Source: Siphonodentalium dalli (Eukaryota > Mollusca > Scaphopoda > Gadilida > Siphonodentaliidae). From it: DNA of 64,000 bases. The notes under the pieces are model-generated. The model worked only from the letters and a program-made list of their open reading frames with translations. It did not search any database and was not told where the DNA came from. Shown in pieces: positions 47,236 to 59,411 of the stretch (position 1 is its first letter; the number at the start of each line of letters is the position of its first letter). The DNA lies in the NCBI GenBank assembly GCA_032622095.1, contig CP136061.1, forward strand, positions 66,407,127-66,471,126. Direction: 5' to 3'. Made by a program: the position numbers and the translations under genes.

Positions 47236-47510
47236 ATTGTTATTCAATAGCATCATGGAAGCTAATGTCATCTGAACATGTGATATTAATGGATTTAAAT
47301 TATCTACTCACGACGACGATATTTGCAAATGCCATGCAAAATGTAATGAATGTCAAATGAGTAAAAACAGGCCAACAACTTCGAAAATCGATGTTGTCTA
47401 TCGTAGCTGGCGTGTTGTTAAAGCATATAGAAATTGTTATTCAATTACGAATCAATAGGAACATGAAGATCAATGCCATGTGAACACGTAATATCAATCG
47501 ATTTAAGCGA
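47236..47510 (-). repeat. Duplicated 3' end of receptor gene
   Basis: A ~65-70-bp segment spanning the receptor stop codon and the start of its 3' UTR (about 47432-47510) recurs, diverged, at 47236-47300. Both share tgttattcaat, gaacatg/gaacacg and gatttaa. It may be the trace of a tandem duplication of the last exon. Confidence 0.55.
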
Positions 47511-47885
47511 AAAATTGAGGGTGATAATAAAATCCAACAAACAGGCAAACTATGAAGAAAGTTGTTGAGATTATCGTGAATGCCATGATGATTCGAAAGC
47601 AGAATCCATCCAGTATGGCGCCCACCTGCTTCCATCTCAGCAATCGTGCTGTTCCAACAACTTTCGATCTCTGATTGGCATATCTCCCGCGGTCAGCCAC
47701 CATTGCCATTTTGGAGTATTCCTCCGCCGAACTCTTCCAGCACAGCATTTTCTCCATGCCCAGCGCCAGCCTGTTCAAACAACCACTGGCTGGCTCTTCA
47801 TCGCTCCGATGGAACACACTTAGAATGAGCACAGTGAGAAAGACACATAGAGCAGCTAGCATTGTTGTTATTGTCAAGAAAATAC
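47503..47885 (-). CDS. Nicotinic-receptor-like subunit, last exon (M3, loop, M4)
   Basis: Starts after tatatttccag at 47886, completing an Ser codon split with the exon at 54257. M3 reads IFLTITTMLAALCVFLTVLI + LSVFHRSDEE. An unusually short intracellular loop of ~70 residues follows, ending in TARLLRWKQVGAILDGFCF, the amphipathic stretch before M4. M4 is IIMAFTIISTTFFIVCLFVG and the chain ends FYYHPQFFA with TAA at 47503-47505. All features agree with the Cys-loop receptor topology, in which the C-terminus is extracellular. No AATAAA was identified nearby. Confidence 0.9.
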
Positions 47886-48015
47886 CTGGAAATATAACAT
47901 AATCTTAAATTATAGTAATCATCGTTTACCACCACACGTGTATGAAATTAGAAATCGGGGAATTTCAATGGCATTGTTATCTGTCAAGGGAATCATAACA
48001 TATTTTGTTAATAAT

Positions 48016-48496
48016 TTAACCCTTTCTATATACTAATTACTTATTGACGAGTAGTTATCCCTTAGGAAATGTTCAGACATAAGTTCAACAAAGTCGTTTG
48101 TTGTACTTATTATCTAATCATTTCTCTGCATTTTCCTCCTGCGCTGTTATTATCTTGTACTCCTCCAACTGAATAATAGACTTTTCAATGTATACTTTTA
48201 TAACTGAATGGGAGAATTCATTCAGTATGACCCTTGTCACTGAGTCGCGGCCATATTGGATTTATCCAGCCCCGTTCCGTGGTTTCAGTGCTACAGGTCA
48301 AGGTTATGGAGTAGCATTCCATATGTGGGATTCATGAATATTCCAAAGCTCCATATAAGGAATTCATGAATATTCAAAAGCTCAATATATGGAATGCTAT
48401 ACTCCAGAACTTTGACCTGTAGCACTAAAACCACGGAACGGGGTTGGTGGATCTATTATGGCGCGACTCTCTGACAAGACTTATAGAAAGAGTTAA
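48016..48496. mobile_element. TTAA-flanked element with internal foldback (481 bp)
   Basis: Ends TTAACCCTTTCTATATAC and rc TTAACTCTTTCTATAAG with TTAA at both edges. Subterminal gacgagtagttatccc and gttcaacaaa words match the elements at 56673 and 51892-53115. An internal inverted repeat (about 48249-48324 and 48385-48463, ccccgttccgtggtttcagt...) with direct gaattcatgaatattc copies in the loop is probably a second element inserted within it. Confidence 0.85.
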
Positions 48497-48715
48497 TAAC
48501 TTTTATCGCTAATGCTGTTATATATATTGATGGGTAGCATTCATATATATAATAATGTTTTAGCGACCCTTCAATCAGTGGGAGGGGTATCAATCCAAAT
48601 GCACTCCACCCTTGCGCCAGACAGAAACTCTTAAAATGTGGACATTTCCTCCGACTAGAATGTCCTCAACTGTTGGAAAATTCCGTTGTAACACCCAACT
48701 ATTGTTACTAGTTTT

Positions 48716-48973
48716 CTGTACAGGTGGTTATTTATTTCTGAACAGGAGGGTTATTTCTGAACAGTTGGTTATTTATTTCTGAACAGTTGGTTATTTATTT
48801 CTGAACAGGTGGTTATTTATTTCTGAACAGGTGGTTATTTGTGAACAGGTGGTTATTTATTTCTGAACAGGTGGTTATTTGTGAACAGGTGGTCATTTGT
48901 GAACAGGTGGTTATTTGTGAACAGGTGGTTATTTGTGAACAGGTGGTTGTTTGTGAATAGGTGGTTATTTCAG
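48716..48973. repeat. 16/22-bp minisatellite, about 14 units
   Basis: gaacaggtggttattt with or without an atttct extension alternates along the array: the longer form dominates at the left, the shorter (gtgaacaggtggttattt) at the right. It lies in the receptor intron between the last two exons. Confidence 0.95.
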
Positions 48974-50428
48974 GCTAAAATTTGTACTGAAAGTAGGAAA
49001 ATATTAGATTCTTTGTTTTGAAACAAACACATTTCAAACTAAATATATTTGTTGGAAAGTTTAACTATTGGAACAAACCCAAACCATATATGCGGTCTGA
49101 AAATTCAAAAATCATGTTCAGTTGGTTGGGCATACTTGTTGATTGTTTTGACACCAATTATTGACACATGTATAGTCACAACTCTTCAACTAAACGGAGA
49201 TGGTTCTTTGATCTTCAAAATCGATATACCGGAACATAATGCATACATTATATTTGATCGTTCAACGAATCTCTACTCTGGCTAACGCCCGTAGAGATCA
49301 TATTCCACCAGTAGAAAACCTTGGAACTTTTTGAAGTTTTGACAGGGAACCTTATAAAGTTGAAAAATAATGCGGGGAATATATTTCCCAGTTATGTACG
49401 TGCACGCCGCGTGTATACTGTCATAGATATTCTAGATAGCTGTGGGCGCTGACATTAACATGGGTGTTTTATTTATAGAATGAGAAATTTTGGGATGATT
49501 AAAAGTCGAACTGCGAGTCGGAGGCCGAGTCCGATAAAAGGGTGTAGTTGGGAATTTCAATTTCGTTTATTTTCGTTAATGAACGTTATGTCAATAATGT
49601 TTATTTTTGGTTTGTGATAAGTTAAGTCAATTACAAATAAAAGAAATGAAAAATATAATTTGAAAGTCTTATATTTCAACTTTTATAGATATTTTTCGTT
49701 CTACAGCCCACTGATTGTTGTGTCGGAGACGGCCGAGTCGGCCGCCGGTTCGTTAATTAGGCGCTGGTTGTTATTGTTATTTTAATGGAATTCTGAGTTG
49801 GTCGTTCGCGAAACCAATATGTTTTATATTCTATAATTACAATCATGGGTATATAATATATGATCTTGAGCGCGTTACAATTTCTGACTATGGTTTTCTT
49901 GTATATATCTGTTCCTTAATAATGCACTTCACTGTATAGGTGAAGGTCCCAATTCGAAACTGCACCTGTTAAAGATACGGGCGGCGTTTGCGGTGGGTAT
50001 GCTGTTAAAATATTCACCTCCGTCAAAAACCCCCATAAACAGAAAATAATAGTAAAATATAGACAGACCTTGTTCTTATACCAATCAGAAATATGACATA
50101 AACAGTATGTTGTTGTAAAATGTTTTCCTTTGTTATGTAAATAAACGTAAAAAACGTTACAGAACCTGGCTTTTGTTTAGATCCGGATAAGGTAAACATT
50201 AAGAGCGTTATTTGTTACTGTTTTCCTGATATGGAAATAATAAAGAGCGTTTAAATATCATTTGTGTGTCATTAACCAATAGAATTGCGCTGTGTTATGT
50301 AAACAGAAGCACAACTTCTGTAACACGAGCATGCTCTTGTTTACGTACACCATCGTGCGTCTTGGCGACAATATGCTATTTACGCGCTGATTATGTTTGG
50401 CATATGAATAAAACGATATATATTTTTA

Positions 50429-51723
50429 GTCGAGTTTTTTTTCCAAAACTCGACTTATAGTTTGATGAGGGACGGTGGGCGGGCGGGTGGGCGGGCGGGC
50501 GGGCGGCGGACCGGCGGGCGACGTGTTTTGCTTATAACTCAACCGTTTATTGACGGATTAAAAAAAGTTTAGGTGTGTGAGTACATATCCATGCACATAA
50601 GCTGCAGACAAAAAAATCGGATTCGTCCGCACATTTATTACAGAGTTATGGCCCTTTGAATTTTCAGCTCGTTAGCGCGATAACTTCAACAAACGTTATC
50701 CGATTTGATTGAAATTTGGTATATAGGTGTCTCCCAAGAATATCTCGGATGAGTTCGAAAACCGGCCTGGTCCGATAAAATTTGATAGAGTTATGGCCCT
50801 TAATTAGTCATTTTTCACGAATTTTCAGCTCGTTAGCGCGATAACTTCAACAAACGTTATCCGAGTTGATTGAAATTTGGTATACAGGTGTCTCCCAAGA
50901 ATATCTCGGATGAGTTCGAAAACCGGCCTCGTCCGATAAAATTTGATAGAGTTATGGCCCATAATTAGTCATTTTTCACGAATTTTCAGCTCGTTAGCGC
51001 GATAACTTCAACAAACGTTATCCGAGTTGATTGAAATTTGGTATATAGGTGTCTCCCAAGAATATCTCGGATGAGTTCGAAATCCGGCCTCGTCCGATAA
51101 AATTTGATAGAGTTATGGCCCTTAATTAGTCATTTTTCACGAATTTTCAGCTCGTTAGCGCGATAACTTCAACAAACGTTATCCGAGTTGATTGAAATTT
51201 GGTATATAGGTGTCTCCAAAGAATATCTCGGATGAGATCGAAAACCGGCCTCGTCCGATAAAATTTGATAGAGTTATGGCCCTTAATTAGTCATTTTTCA
51301 CGAATTTATCAGCTTGTTAGCGCGATAACTTCAACAAACGTTATCCGATTTGATTGAAATTCGGTATATAGGTGTCTCCCAAGAATATCTCAGACGAGTT
51401 CGAAAACCGGCCTGGTCCGATAAAATTTTATAGAGTTATGGCCCTTAATTAGTCATTTTTCGTGAATTTTTAGCTCGTTAGCGCGATAACTTCAACAAAC
51501 GTCCTCCGATTTGTTTAAAATTTGGAATAGACATACTTGCCAAGAATATTTCGGACCAGTTCGAAAACCAGCCCGGCGCAATAAAATTTGATGGAGTTAT
51601 GGCCCTTAATTAGTCATTTTTCCTATTAATTAGTCTACCGATACTGATGCAAACCAATTGGCGGTAGACACCGGCGGTAAGCCACCAAAAACGAGACACA
51701 GCATCTCTGATGCCACCTCTTGT
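50429..51723 (+). mobile_element. Helentron-like (HINE) element with 161-bp repeats
   Basis: 5' end with a hairpin (gtcgagtttt...aaaactcgac, 50429-50454), a GGGC-rich microsatellite (50473-50518), an array of 161-bp units, and a short hairpin GCATC-TCT-GATGC at 51701-51713 close to the 3' end. No target duplication is evident. This architecture is described for Helentron-associated elements in molluscs and insects; attribution is by structure only and the exact 3' boundary is uncertain. Confidence 0.65.
50600..51640 (+). repeat. 161-bp tandem array, ~6 units
   Basis: Successive units begin cagctcgttagcgcgataac at 50665, 50826, 50987, 51148, 51310 and 51471 (spacing 161-162), each with tctcccaagaatatctcgga and gagttatggcccttaattag. 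Length and wording recall the bivalve BIV160 satellite, from memory. The last unit is the most diverged. Confidence 0.95.
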
Positions 51724-51891
51724 TTAATATTTCTGTAACGAACGCCGCCGGTGCCTTTAAGTGCACTTTGCGGACGATATCGCTTTGCGCCGCTTACAAT
51801 TCTTCGGGGTAATTAATTGAATGTTTATTGTAATATTGGCTCACACAAATAAACCCATTGGGGTTTTAAATATGATGCATTAACCCTTTCT

Positions 51892-53115
51892 ATAATAAAT
51901 GGATTATCCCACTCATTCATGGTCCGCTGAGACCCGAAATTTAAATAATGCCAAATGAAAATAATTTTTGCCAAATTCATTTAGAAGTTTCTACCACAAT
52001 GTAGTTTATATTTTGACAATCGTTGTTGAATGGCTTTTGATATCGATCTGAAAGCAGTTAATTGTTGACATTTCTTGCCTCGTTCTGAAATATGGTTTAT
52101 CGTAAAGCAATAAACCTATCACGGAACAATACAATAGTAGACGGTTTCTTCGTCAAAGTGGCGCATGGAAACTAAGAGCTATGTAAACACGATACTATAG
52201 TAATCACCCTACCCGTTGACACTGATGCTACAAGATTAACTGCATATTAATATAGGTTTAACTTTTCCTAATTTTATATTGCAACACTAGTTACAAAACT
52301 TTCCCTGAAATGGTGGCATTCAATAACCATTGGTTTCAACTTTCTTGAGGAAGTGGCTTGCCAAAACTTTTGCCTATAAATGAAAATTGTTTTGCCAAAT
52401 GTGAATTAATTAATAATGGTCTATTTTTCATTTGAAATGGTATTAAAGGCATGGGCGGTGTTCGTTTTCAGAAATATTCATATTTGTTCAAATCGCCACC
52501 AACAGAAGGAATATTAAAAAATATATAGTTTTGTTCATATGCCAAACTTAATCAGCGCGTAAATAGTATATTGTGATCAAGACGTACGATGGTGCACGTA
52601 AACAAGGGCCTGCTCGTGTTACAGAAGTTGTGCTTCTGTTTACATAACACAGCGCAATTCTATCGGTTAATCACACACAAATGATATTAAACGCTCTTTA
52701 TTATTTCCATATCAGGAAGACAGTAACAAATAACGTTCTTTATGTTTACCATATCCGAATCTAAACAAAAGCCAGGTAACGTAACGTGTTTTGCTTTTGT
52801 TTGTATAACAAAGGAAAAATAACTGACAATGCCATACTGTTTATGCCATATTTCTGATTGGTATAAGAACAAGGTCTGTCTATATCTTACTATTCCTTCT
52901 TTTTGACGGAGGTGAATATTTTAACAGCATACCCACCGCTAACGCCGCCCGTATCTTTAAGAACAAATAAGCAGACAACATATAACACAATTGCAGAATG
53001 AGTCGTATATATTGCAGGGAAGTGTTCAGATAATTTGTATGGGCGTTTGTTGAACTTATTGTTTGAACATAACTTGGGATAACTACTCACAGATGATTAT
53101 TTAGTATATATAGAA
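51892..53115 (-). mobile_element. Outer TTAA-type element interrupted by element B
   Basis: TTAACCCTTTCTATAATAAA + tggattatccc (51892) matches the reverse-complemented right end of 56673-56928. About 53040-53115 (gttgaacttatt, ggataactactcacagatga, tatatatagaaa) matches the reverse complement of its left end. Element B (52443-52960) sits inside. The outer right terminus is eroded (no TTAA). Confidence 0.55.
52443..52960 (-). mobile_element. TTAA-flanked MITE, copy B (518 bp)
   Basis: Ends TTAAAGGCATGGGCGGTGTT and rc TTAAAGATACGGGCGGCGTT with TTAA at 52443-52446 and 52957-52960. In reverse complement it matches the outer parts of element A and the whole of 1332-1833, including the paired AAAGAGCGTT blocks. 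It gives the undisturbed version of element A. Confidence 0.9.
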
Positions 53116-53171
53116 AACATGTATGAGCTCAATAACATATTCAAACAGGCGGAAAGAAAACCCGACTACCG

Positions 53172-53768
53172 TACTCGTATTTGAATTCGCCCAGTACTAT
53201 TTTTCGCTCATTTTGAATTCGCGCATAACTATATCAATGATGATGGATGTTTATATGATCCAAATAATGATTCTGGTATTGAAATAGTTATGGACTGGAC
53301 ATCAATGCAATGAACTCGAAAACAGAAAACCACAACCGTGGAGACAACTGACTTCCCACAACAACTAAAACTTGGTAGTGGGGTGTATGCCAGCTAACTC
53401 GGACCGTATGGTCACTCCATGTGACTGGGGGACGTGCTTTCAAGCACTTGCAATCTAGAATATGTGCACTTCTTACAAGCTTTTCAACATCTTCGATATT
53501 ACCATGATTTGTACGTCACTTGGCATTGTGTAATGGTTTTGAATTTTTGATATTGGTTGACCGAATGTAAACACATGCCTATGCATGCATAGGCATAATT
53601 GTCTATTCAGTGTCCAACGTTTCGTAATTTATGTAACTCATCAAAATAACTCTTTTGTTTCCCCTGTGGTATATTTTGAATTCAGAATCGTACTATTTTT
53701 CGCTCAGTTTTAAATTCGCGCACCGACGAGTGCGCGAAAAATAGTACTGCGCGAATTTAAATACGAGA
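53172..53768. mobile_element. Element with ~37-bp inverted ends (597 bp)
   Basis: Left tactcgtatttgaattcgcc + cagtactatttttcgc, right (53731-53768) its inverted copy. An extra direct copy of the word gtactatttttcgctcagtt is at about 53688. No coding frame. Non-autonomous, superfamily unknown. Confidence 0.8.
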
Positions 53769-54256
53769 AGGTATATTTTTAAAGGGGCTCAAGGCCTTCG
53801 AAGTTGAATCATGCGAAATTACAAAACTTTTTAACACAACTATCAACACGTACACGAAAAAATAGATTGACTTTGTTCTCATTTCATGTTGTTACATTGT
53901 TGTAAAATAAAAGTCCAATAAGATACCAAAGTTTAATCAAAACTTGACGGTAAAGATTGGAAAAGGTTAAAGCATTGAAAACTTATTCTGAATATCATAT
54001 TCAGACTTAAATATTCGAACTTACTACAAGATTAGCGATGTTTGTTGACAAATAATTGTAACAGTAATGTTTACTTAACAAATGTTTCAACGTGTGAAAT
54101 TTCGTTAATGGAGAACTATCATTAATGAATATAAGAACAAAGTGTATCTATTTATGTGTGTTATTTGTAGTAATGATGTTTCAGACTTAGATTTGTTTGC
54201 ACATTTATAACGCACTGCGAGTGCCCTGTGTCCCTTTAATCGACGCCTAAACTCAC

Positions 54257-54786
54257 TGATGAGAGAGGGATTGGTCGAAGCGCTCGGAAGTTCTTGTTGC
54301 ACCAGAGTCAGCAGCACTACATATGCCAGGAACATGGTGACGATGTAGCCGACCTTTTCTCCAGAATTAGAAGGAAGAATAAAGATCATTGGACTCAGAA
54401 ATGACAACAAGATGGTAGGAATCACCGCACTTATGATGTAATACGTCGGTCGTCTTCGTAACGTGAATGAAAACCTCAACCGGGCGTAAGTTCTGCCCTG
54501 AACTTCCCCGCTCACTGCTGTTGCTCCACTTTCAATCAGGTTCCATTCGACATTTTGAGAAAAGTATGTGAAGTCAATTCCAAGATTACTGGTTAGAATA
54601 AGCTGCTGGGCTTCATAAGTCCACGTGATCAGTTCTATCGTACATGTCTGTTTGTCTGCCGGAAAATACGTGATGTCCAGTGAGCAATCGGTCTTTGATA
54701 TCAGTGGCGGGTTCCACAAGCACGAACCCTTGTCGTTCACTTTTATCGGAATCTTGCCATTGCTCAATACATCGAGCTTGTTAACC
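54257..54786 (-). CDS. Nicotinic-receptor-like subunit, exon with Cys-loop, M1 and M2
   Basis: Begins after taattttacag at 54787 (codon split GA|G with the 59412 exon) and ends ATC A|gtgagt at 54257. It reads VNKLDVLSNGKIPIK, then the Cys-loop CSLDITYFPADKQTC with exactly 13 residues between cysteines, then ITWTYEAQQL (loop B Trp). The loop C region has no vicinal Cys pair (ESGATAVSGEVQG), so this is a non-alpha type chain. RRRPTYYIISAVIPTILLSF begins M1. M2 follows GEKVGYIVTMFLAYVVLLTL, keeping Glu at -1' and Leu at 9', as in cation-selective channels. The frame stays open past the donor for ~50 codons, but the donor and downstream exon fit precisely. Confidence 0.93.
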
Positions 54787-56242
54787 CTGTAAAATTAATG
54801 CTGGATATATATACAGGTATTTCAGCAACATATTCAAACCTAGAGTGAAATTTAAGGACCAGACACGCATTTTGCATAAGTTCAGACAAAATTTGCAAGA
54901 CATTTTCAACAAAGAATTTCTCTGAATCTATCCGGCGAAAAATCTTACACCTATCCTAATATTCATTGTATACGTAGATCCTCAGACATCAGACAAAACA
55001 AATTCATTATTCATATACTTCACATGATATATTGCAAATAATCCCTCTCAAATTAAGACAAATATTTAATTCGTTATATCTAATAGATACTTTATTTGGT
55101 CAAGCTTGCGAGAATATTTATTTATGTAAGGTACAATTAGGGACGGCAAGAAGTCAGCCCTATTGGTTATGCTGTCCCCGATAACTCATTGTTAAAGTAT
55201 ATGTTTTCATTGCTTTATACACGCCGAGTAATAAAAAATATTCAGTCATAGCCATCTGCATTAGTAAAAGTAACCAAAACAATAAATTTTAATATACATT
55301 TGAGAGCTTGAAAATATTTTCTTTTTTGTCCCTTTAGGTACCAAGAATTGCTAGATAATTAATAATTTCACACAATCCAATCATCAAATAGCTTATTGTC
55401 TTAGCTCAATGAGAGGAAGCACAAGTTGTGTCATAATGTTTAATTGCATGATATCTAACACCACAACCCCTATAATACAATGAAGAATAAGGCAGCCACA
55501 AATAGTTCAGCCCAATTGAAAAGTCTGGTCCACCAAAGCAGGGAACAATCAACTGGAACATATTAGTCAGCTGGTATTTGGATATGGACCTAGAACTCAT
55601 CTCGGCCCAAATGTTCATTAATCAACATGCTTGACCTGTTCATTCTCACATAGAACATTATTTATGGGTGGCTGCCTCTGAATAAAATAATTATTAAATT
55701 TCTTGAATCAAGAAAAATTAAGATAACTCTCAGGATCTTCAGATATGATATGAAACAGCAAAAATGTGGAATATTGTCCATAAAAGTATAGTAAATGGGG
55801 TTATAATGTCCAACGAACTGGTGGTTCTGGAATAATGTGTCTATAATAATGTCTTGTCCCAAATTTTCGACACATTTGGAGAAAATCCATTTTGAATTAT
55901 CATGATATTTTCGCAAAACGTGCATCTGACCATTAAATCAACATGGCGATTTGATGCGCCAATTCATAGTAATTGTGTCATATTCAGGTCGGTTCCGGGC
56001 TGCAAAATAGGTCGGTGAATACAAAATACACATATACACTATATATGCCACGTAAACATATTCTTGATATGGTATGAATAAATAGTATTTGTCTCTTCTG
56101 TGCGCAAATTGAAAACAGCTCGAAAATTTATAGGAGGTTATTCCAGAGTATACACTGTATATGTGTCGGTATATGTGTCGGTATTTCATGCATATTATGA
56201 CTAAAAGATGCATAATCCGAAATAACGCTCCCAATTTACTAT
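54787..56242. other. Receptor intron, no other feature
   Basis: AT-rich intron. Faint similarity to the ctgatatggtatgaataaa words of the TTAA elements at about 56060-56110. No exon. Confidence 0.5.
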
Positions 56243-56610
56243 TTCTTTGGCTTCGGGGGTAAAAAATATCTGATCCGAGTCGAGGAACCCACACATCAAA
56301 GCTCAGAGTGATCAGATATCGATTTTTGAAATGTTTTCATTCTCGAAATGTGTAATTATTTATGACCCAGAAAGAGTAGTCAAATCGACGGTCTCGGACA
56401 AAATTGCGGATGAAGATGGATAACTCTAAAATCAAGTGGTAATACGGCCAAATTGTGTGATACTCAAGTGATAATACGGCCATATTTCGTTAAACAAAAT
56501 TGATAAATATAAGGTTTTGGGAAATTTTATACCATAGTTGATAGCATTATTTTGTTGTAATTAATCGATTCTGATAACAAAAGCGTATTTTGAAGAAATG
56601 TTGTTGTTGT
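56243..56610 (+). repeat. Dispersed repeat R3, copy 1
   Basis: ggcttcggg, gatccgagtcgaggaacc, caaagctcagagtgatcaga, ttttgggaaattttatacca and aatcgattctgataacaaaa recur in the same order at 63133-63440. The unit is ~310-370 bp with one internal length difference. Confidence 0.85.
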
Positions 56611-56672
56611 AACTTGATGATATGGGGAACGTCTGGTCGGACTGAGTACCTTTAATTGTCCCTACTTGCATT

Positions 56673-56928
56673 TTAACCCTTTCTATACTAAATACTCATT
56701 GATGAGTAGTTCCCTTAGGAAATATTCAGATAATAAGTTCAACAAACGTTGAACTTATTATGTGACCATTTCCTATCAATGACTATGCATCCTTCTGCGC
56801 TTGATTTTGTTTTTTTGTCTATCGTCTGCTTATTTATCATAAACACCCATCCTAATTAATAACAGACCATTTCAATTTATACTTGTATAACTGGGTGGGA
56901 GAATCCATTTAGCAAAGAGAGGGTTTAG
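56673..56928 (+). mobile_element. TTAA-type MITE (~256 bp)
   Basis: Left TTAACCCTTTCTATACTAAA, right rc TAAACCCTCTCTTTGCTAAA (TTAA eroded). Subterminal tgatgagtagttcccttagg and the small palindrome gttcaacaaacgttgaac match 48016-48496 and a fragment at 59785-59850. Confidence 0.75.
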
Positions 56929-57164
56929 TATACATATTTTTTTTCATAAAACGGGACGCATTCTGATATTGGTTCGTCTGTCCGCTCCTTCGCATTTTTC
57001 GTTGATAACTTTAGTAAGTCTGAACTGCATGTGAAATTTGGTAATGTTAGATTACTAGCCAAAAATACAGGTCAAGTTCGAATTTGTGTTCCGCACGCCA
57101 ATTTTCACCAAAGTTATGGATCCAGAAAAGTTGAAAGGTGGCGCTATGTATTGCTGTATATATG

Positions 57165-57265
57165 ATGCGTATAGCATCATCTGAGCCGCGAAGCGGCGAG
57201 TGGGGAGAGCCCGAGAGGGTGGTTAACCACCCTCTCGTAGGTGGGGGACCACCCCACCCCCGGGA
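57165..57265. repeat. GC-rich palindromic patch
   Basis: Contains gagccgcgaagcggcgag, then the palindrome gagggtggttaaccaccctc and a C/G run pair (gtgggggaccaccccacccc) amid AT-rich DNA. It is probably a fragment of a dispersed repeat. Confidence 0.55.
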
Positions 57266-57914
57266 AAATTGTGTGTATACTACATTCTAAACGATGCGTT
57301 TTCCTGGGGTCTAAGCCCAGTGTATGTAGCTTTATATTAGGCCTATGTGGAGCGAGTGACAATAACATTCTTATATATGTACTTTGAAAATTTCAAAATG
57401 TTGTGTTCTGAAAAAAGATGCTACAAAAACACATTTTTTCTCACAAAAAATTGAATATGCTTGCTACATATTTGATTCATATCATATGTGCTGGGGACAT
57501 CACATGAATCCATATAGCTGAGGCAACTCATTGGTGGTATGGAGTTATCGCCACCCTCCCACAGTACCCATGCATTGTCCCACTCCACCCCAGTTCCCCC
57601 ATACTATGTATACGGTACATGTATACCATAGTAGTATGGCGTATGTGCCTTTATATAATCTCTTTACGATGATACTGCCACAGTGCGTTATAGTCCGAGT
57701 GTTCGATGGTTCGATAAATACATTGTATATAATACATTGTATATAGTCTGAGGCAAACCTCCGTACTATCGAATGATCGGACTATATTGTATAACCTACA
57801 TGTAGAGTGTAGTCGACCCATGTTTATCATTCATTTGCTCTTTACATATAGATAGAATTGTCTAATTTTGACTCCACTTTTAGAATTGCTATATTTATTT
57901 TTGATAGAAATGTT

Positions 57915-58315
57915 CAGTGTTAAAACTCTGGGCGCCCAAAACTTGGCGCCGGGCAAGATTTTGTCCGTCACTCCGACAAAAATTGTCGCAGAAATTGTTG
58001 CGCGCCGGGGGCCCACGTATCGGGATGTTGGATTCGCCCCTTGCATGGCTATACGGTACATATTATATATATATGGAATACCAACTTGAAGTAATTTCAA
58101 CACACAGTTAAAAAAACTATACACGTTTGAGTAGTGTAAAACATGTAAACTGCTGTATTTACATTCATGTTAGCAATATTCAGTGTGGAATCTCCGGGCG
58201 GCGCTCCGGGACAAATGGCACCAGAACCTCCCAAAAATACCTTGCTCTGCCGAAAGGAGGAGGGTGCGCGCCTGTTGCGCCCCATATTGGATCCGCCCTT
58301 GCTTTTTGTAGGAAT
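57915..58315. repeat. Diverged GC-rich repeat pair
   Basis: 57915-58050 (cttggcgccgggcaagattt..., ggatgttggattcgcccctt) and 58180-58315 (ggcggcgctccgggacaaat..., atattggatccgcccttgct) share order and wording at low identity. Confidence 0.55.
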
Positions 58316-59411
58316 TTGCACTCAATTTTCTATTCCGGATGATAATTATTTTAACGCTGAACTGAATGGAATGAAATGTGGCATATAATATGAGTTTAGT
58401 CCAATATACAGGTCAAGTTCGAATTTGGGTTCGGCCCGTCAATTTTCACCAGAGTTAAGACCCTTTGTTGTAATTACAATGGTCGTATTTTGCCACGCCC
58501 TAGCGATGCTTTTGCCATGATTAAGGATCCACGGTCCTATTTGACAGGAAATAATTTTGAATTTTCTGAGGCGAATTTTCGCTTACCACGGAAAAGAAAA
58601 AAGTACAATACTTGACTACACCATAATTCGCATCACAATGCACAGGAATAGCAAAAATCCACAAAATCGCCTATGCGAAAACGATCACATAATCTCATAA
58701 TTGAAAACGTTATCTATACCGATTTAGGTTTACGGAAGCATGGGCGCTCGTTATAAAATACGATCATTGGAATTTTTGATGGGCTGACAAAACGTATTAA
58801 AACTTCCACTTTTGAAAGTCGATATCTGGCCTTCAAAACCTCCTAATATTAATATATACCCTTCATTCCTCCATATATGCAGACATGGATTCATATAAAT
58901 GTAAATTAACACAAACATACAGAAACACTAGAACATGTGAACGAGAAAATAACATAAATAGCTGCACACACTTAGCGTATATATGTTCGAAAAATGGAAG
59001 ATGAAGACAGATCGGCCGGGCACACGAGAGACAACACCATGCAGACAGATAGAAATAGTAAACATGGGAGAAGATAGAATGCAGCGAGTTCAGTTAGAGA
59101 TCACACTCAGTGTTTTTATAGATTTCATCATTAACAGTCGCATCGTCAATTGGTCTGCATGTACAAGACTAAATCGGCCAGATATATGAATGCAGACAGA
59201 GAACATGCATTGTTAATTTGAGGAGTGAAAATTGGAAACGACGAATATAGGGAAATGTAGGGGAATAGTGGCCCAACGGAGATATCGCCACATATAAACT
59301 GACATTTTGACGAAGAGGAATATATATCGTGTGTAAAATTAATTCCACGTGACACACTGTGTGACATGCGACGCGCGAACGTTTGACGTTCAAATGACAT
59401 ACAATGCTTAC
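58316..59411. other. Receptor intron, no gene seen
   Basis: A short segment (58395-58460, caggtcaagttcgaatttgg) resembles 57060-57125. The remainder shows nothing recognisable. Confidence 0.5.

Larger units (their letters stand above)
49969..51760 (+). mobile_element. TTAA-flanked element A (1792 bp) carrying a tandem-repeat element
   Basis: Left end TTAAAGATACGGGCGGCGTT, right end rc TTAAAGGCACCGGCGGCGTT, TTAA at both edges. The first 460 bp align with elements at 1332 and 52443. The last ~35 bp align with their other end. Everything between 50429 and about 51723 is an insertion of another element. Confidence 0.88.
49272..51880 (+). repeat. R1 copy split by nested insertions
   Basis: gcccgtagagatcatattcc through gggaatatatttcccagtta and, further on, ctgttccttaataatgcact to gaaactgcacctg match the R1 copies at 27525-27952. 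The match resumes at 51761 (gctttgcgccgcttacaatt). A ~500-bp unknown insert (49400-49905) and element A (49969-51760) separate the pieces. Confidence 0.8.

Noticed and set aside
54105-54256. Continuation of the receptor frame past 54257 (EFRRRLKGHRAL...)
   Set aside because: The GTGAGT donor, the phase match to 47885 and the expected M3 sequence there show this is intron read-through.
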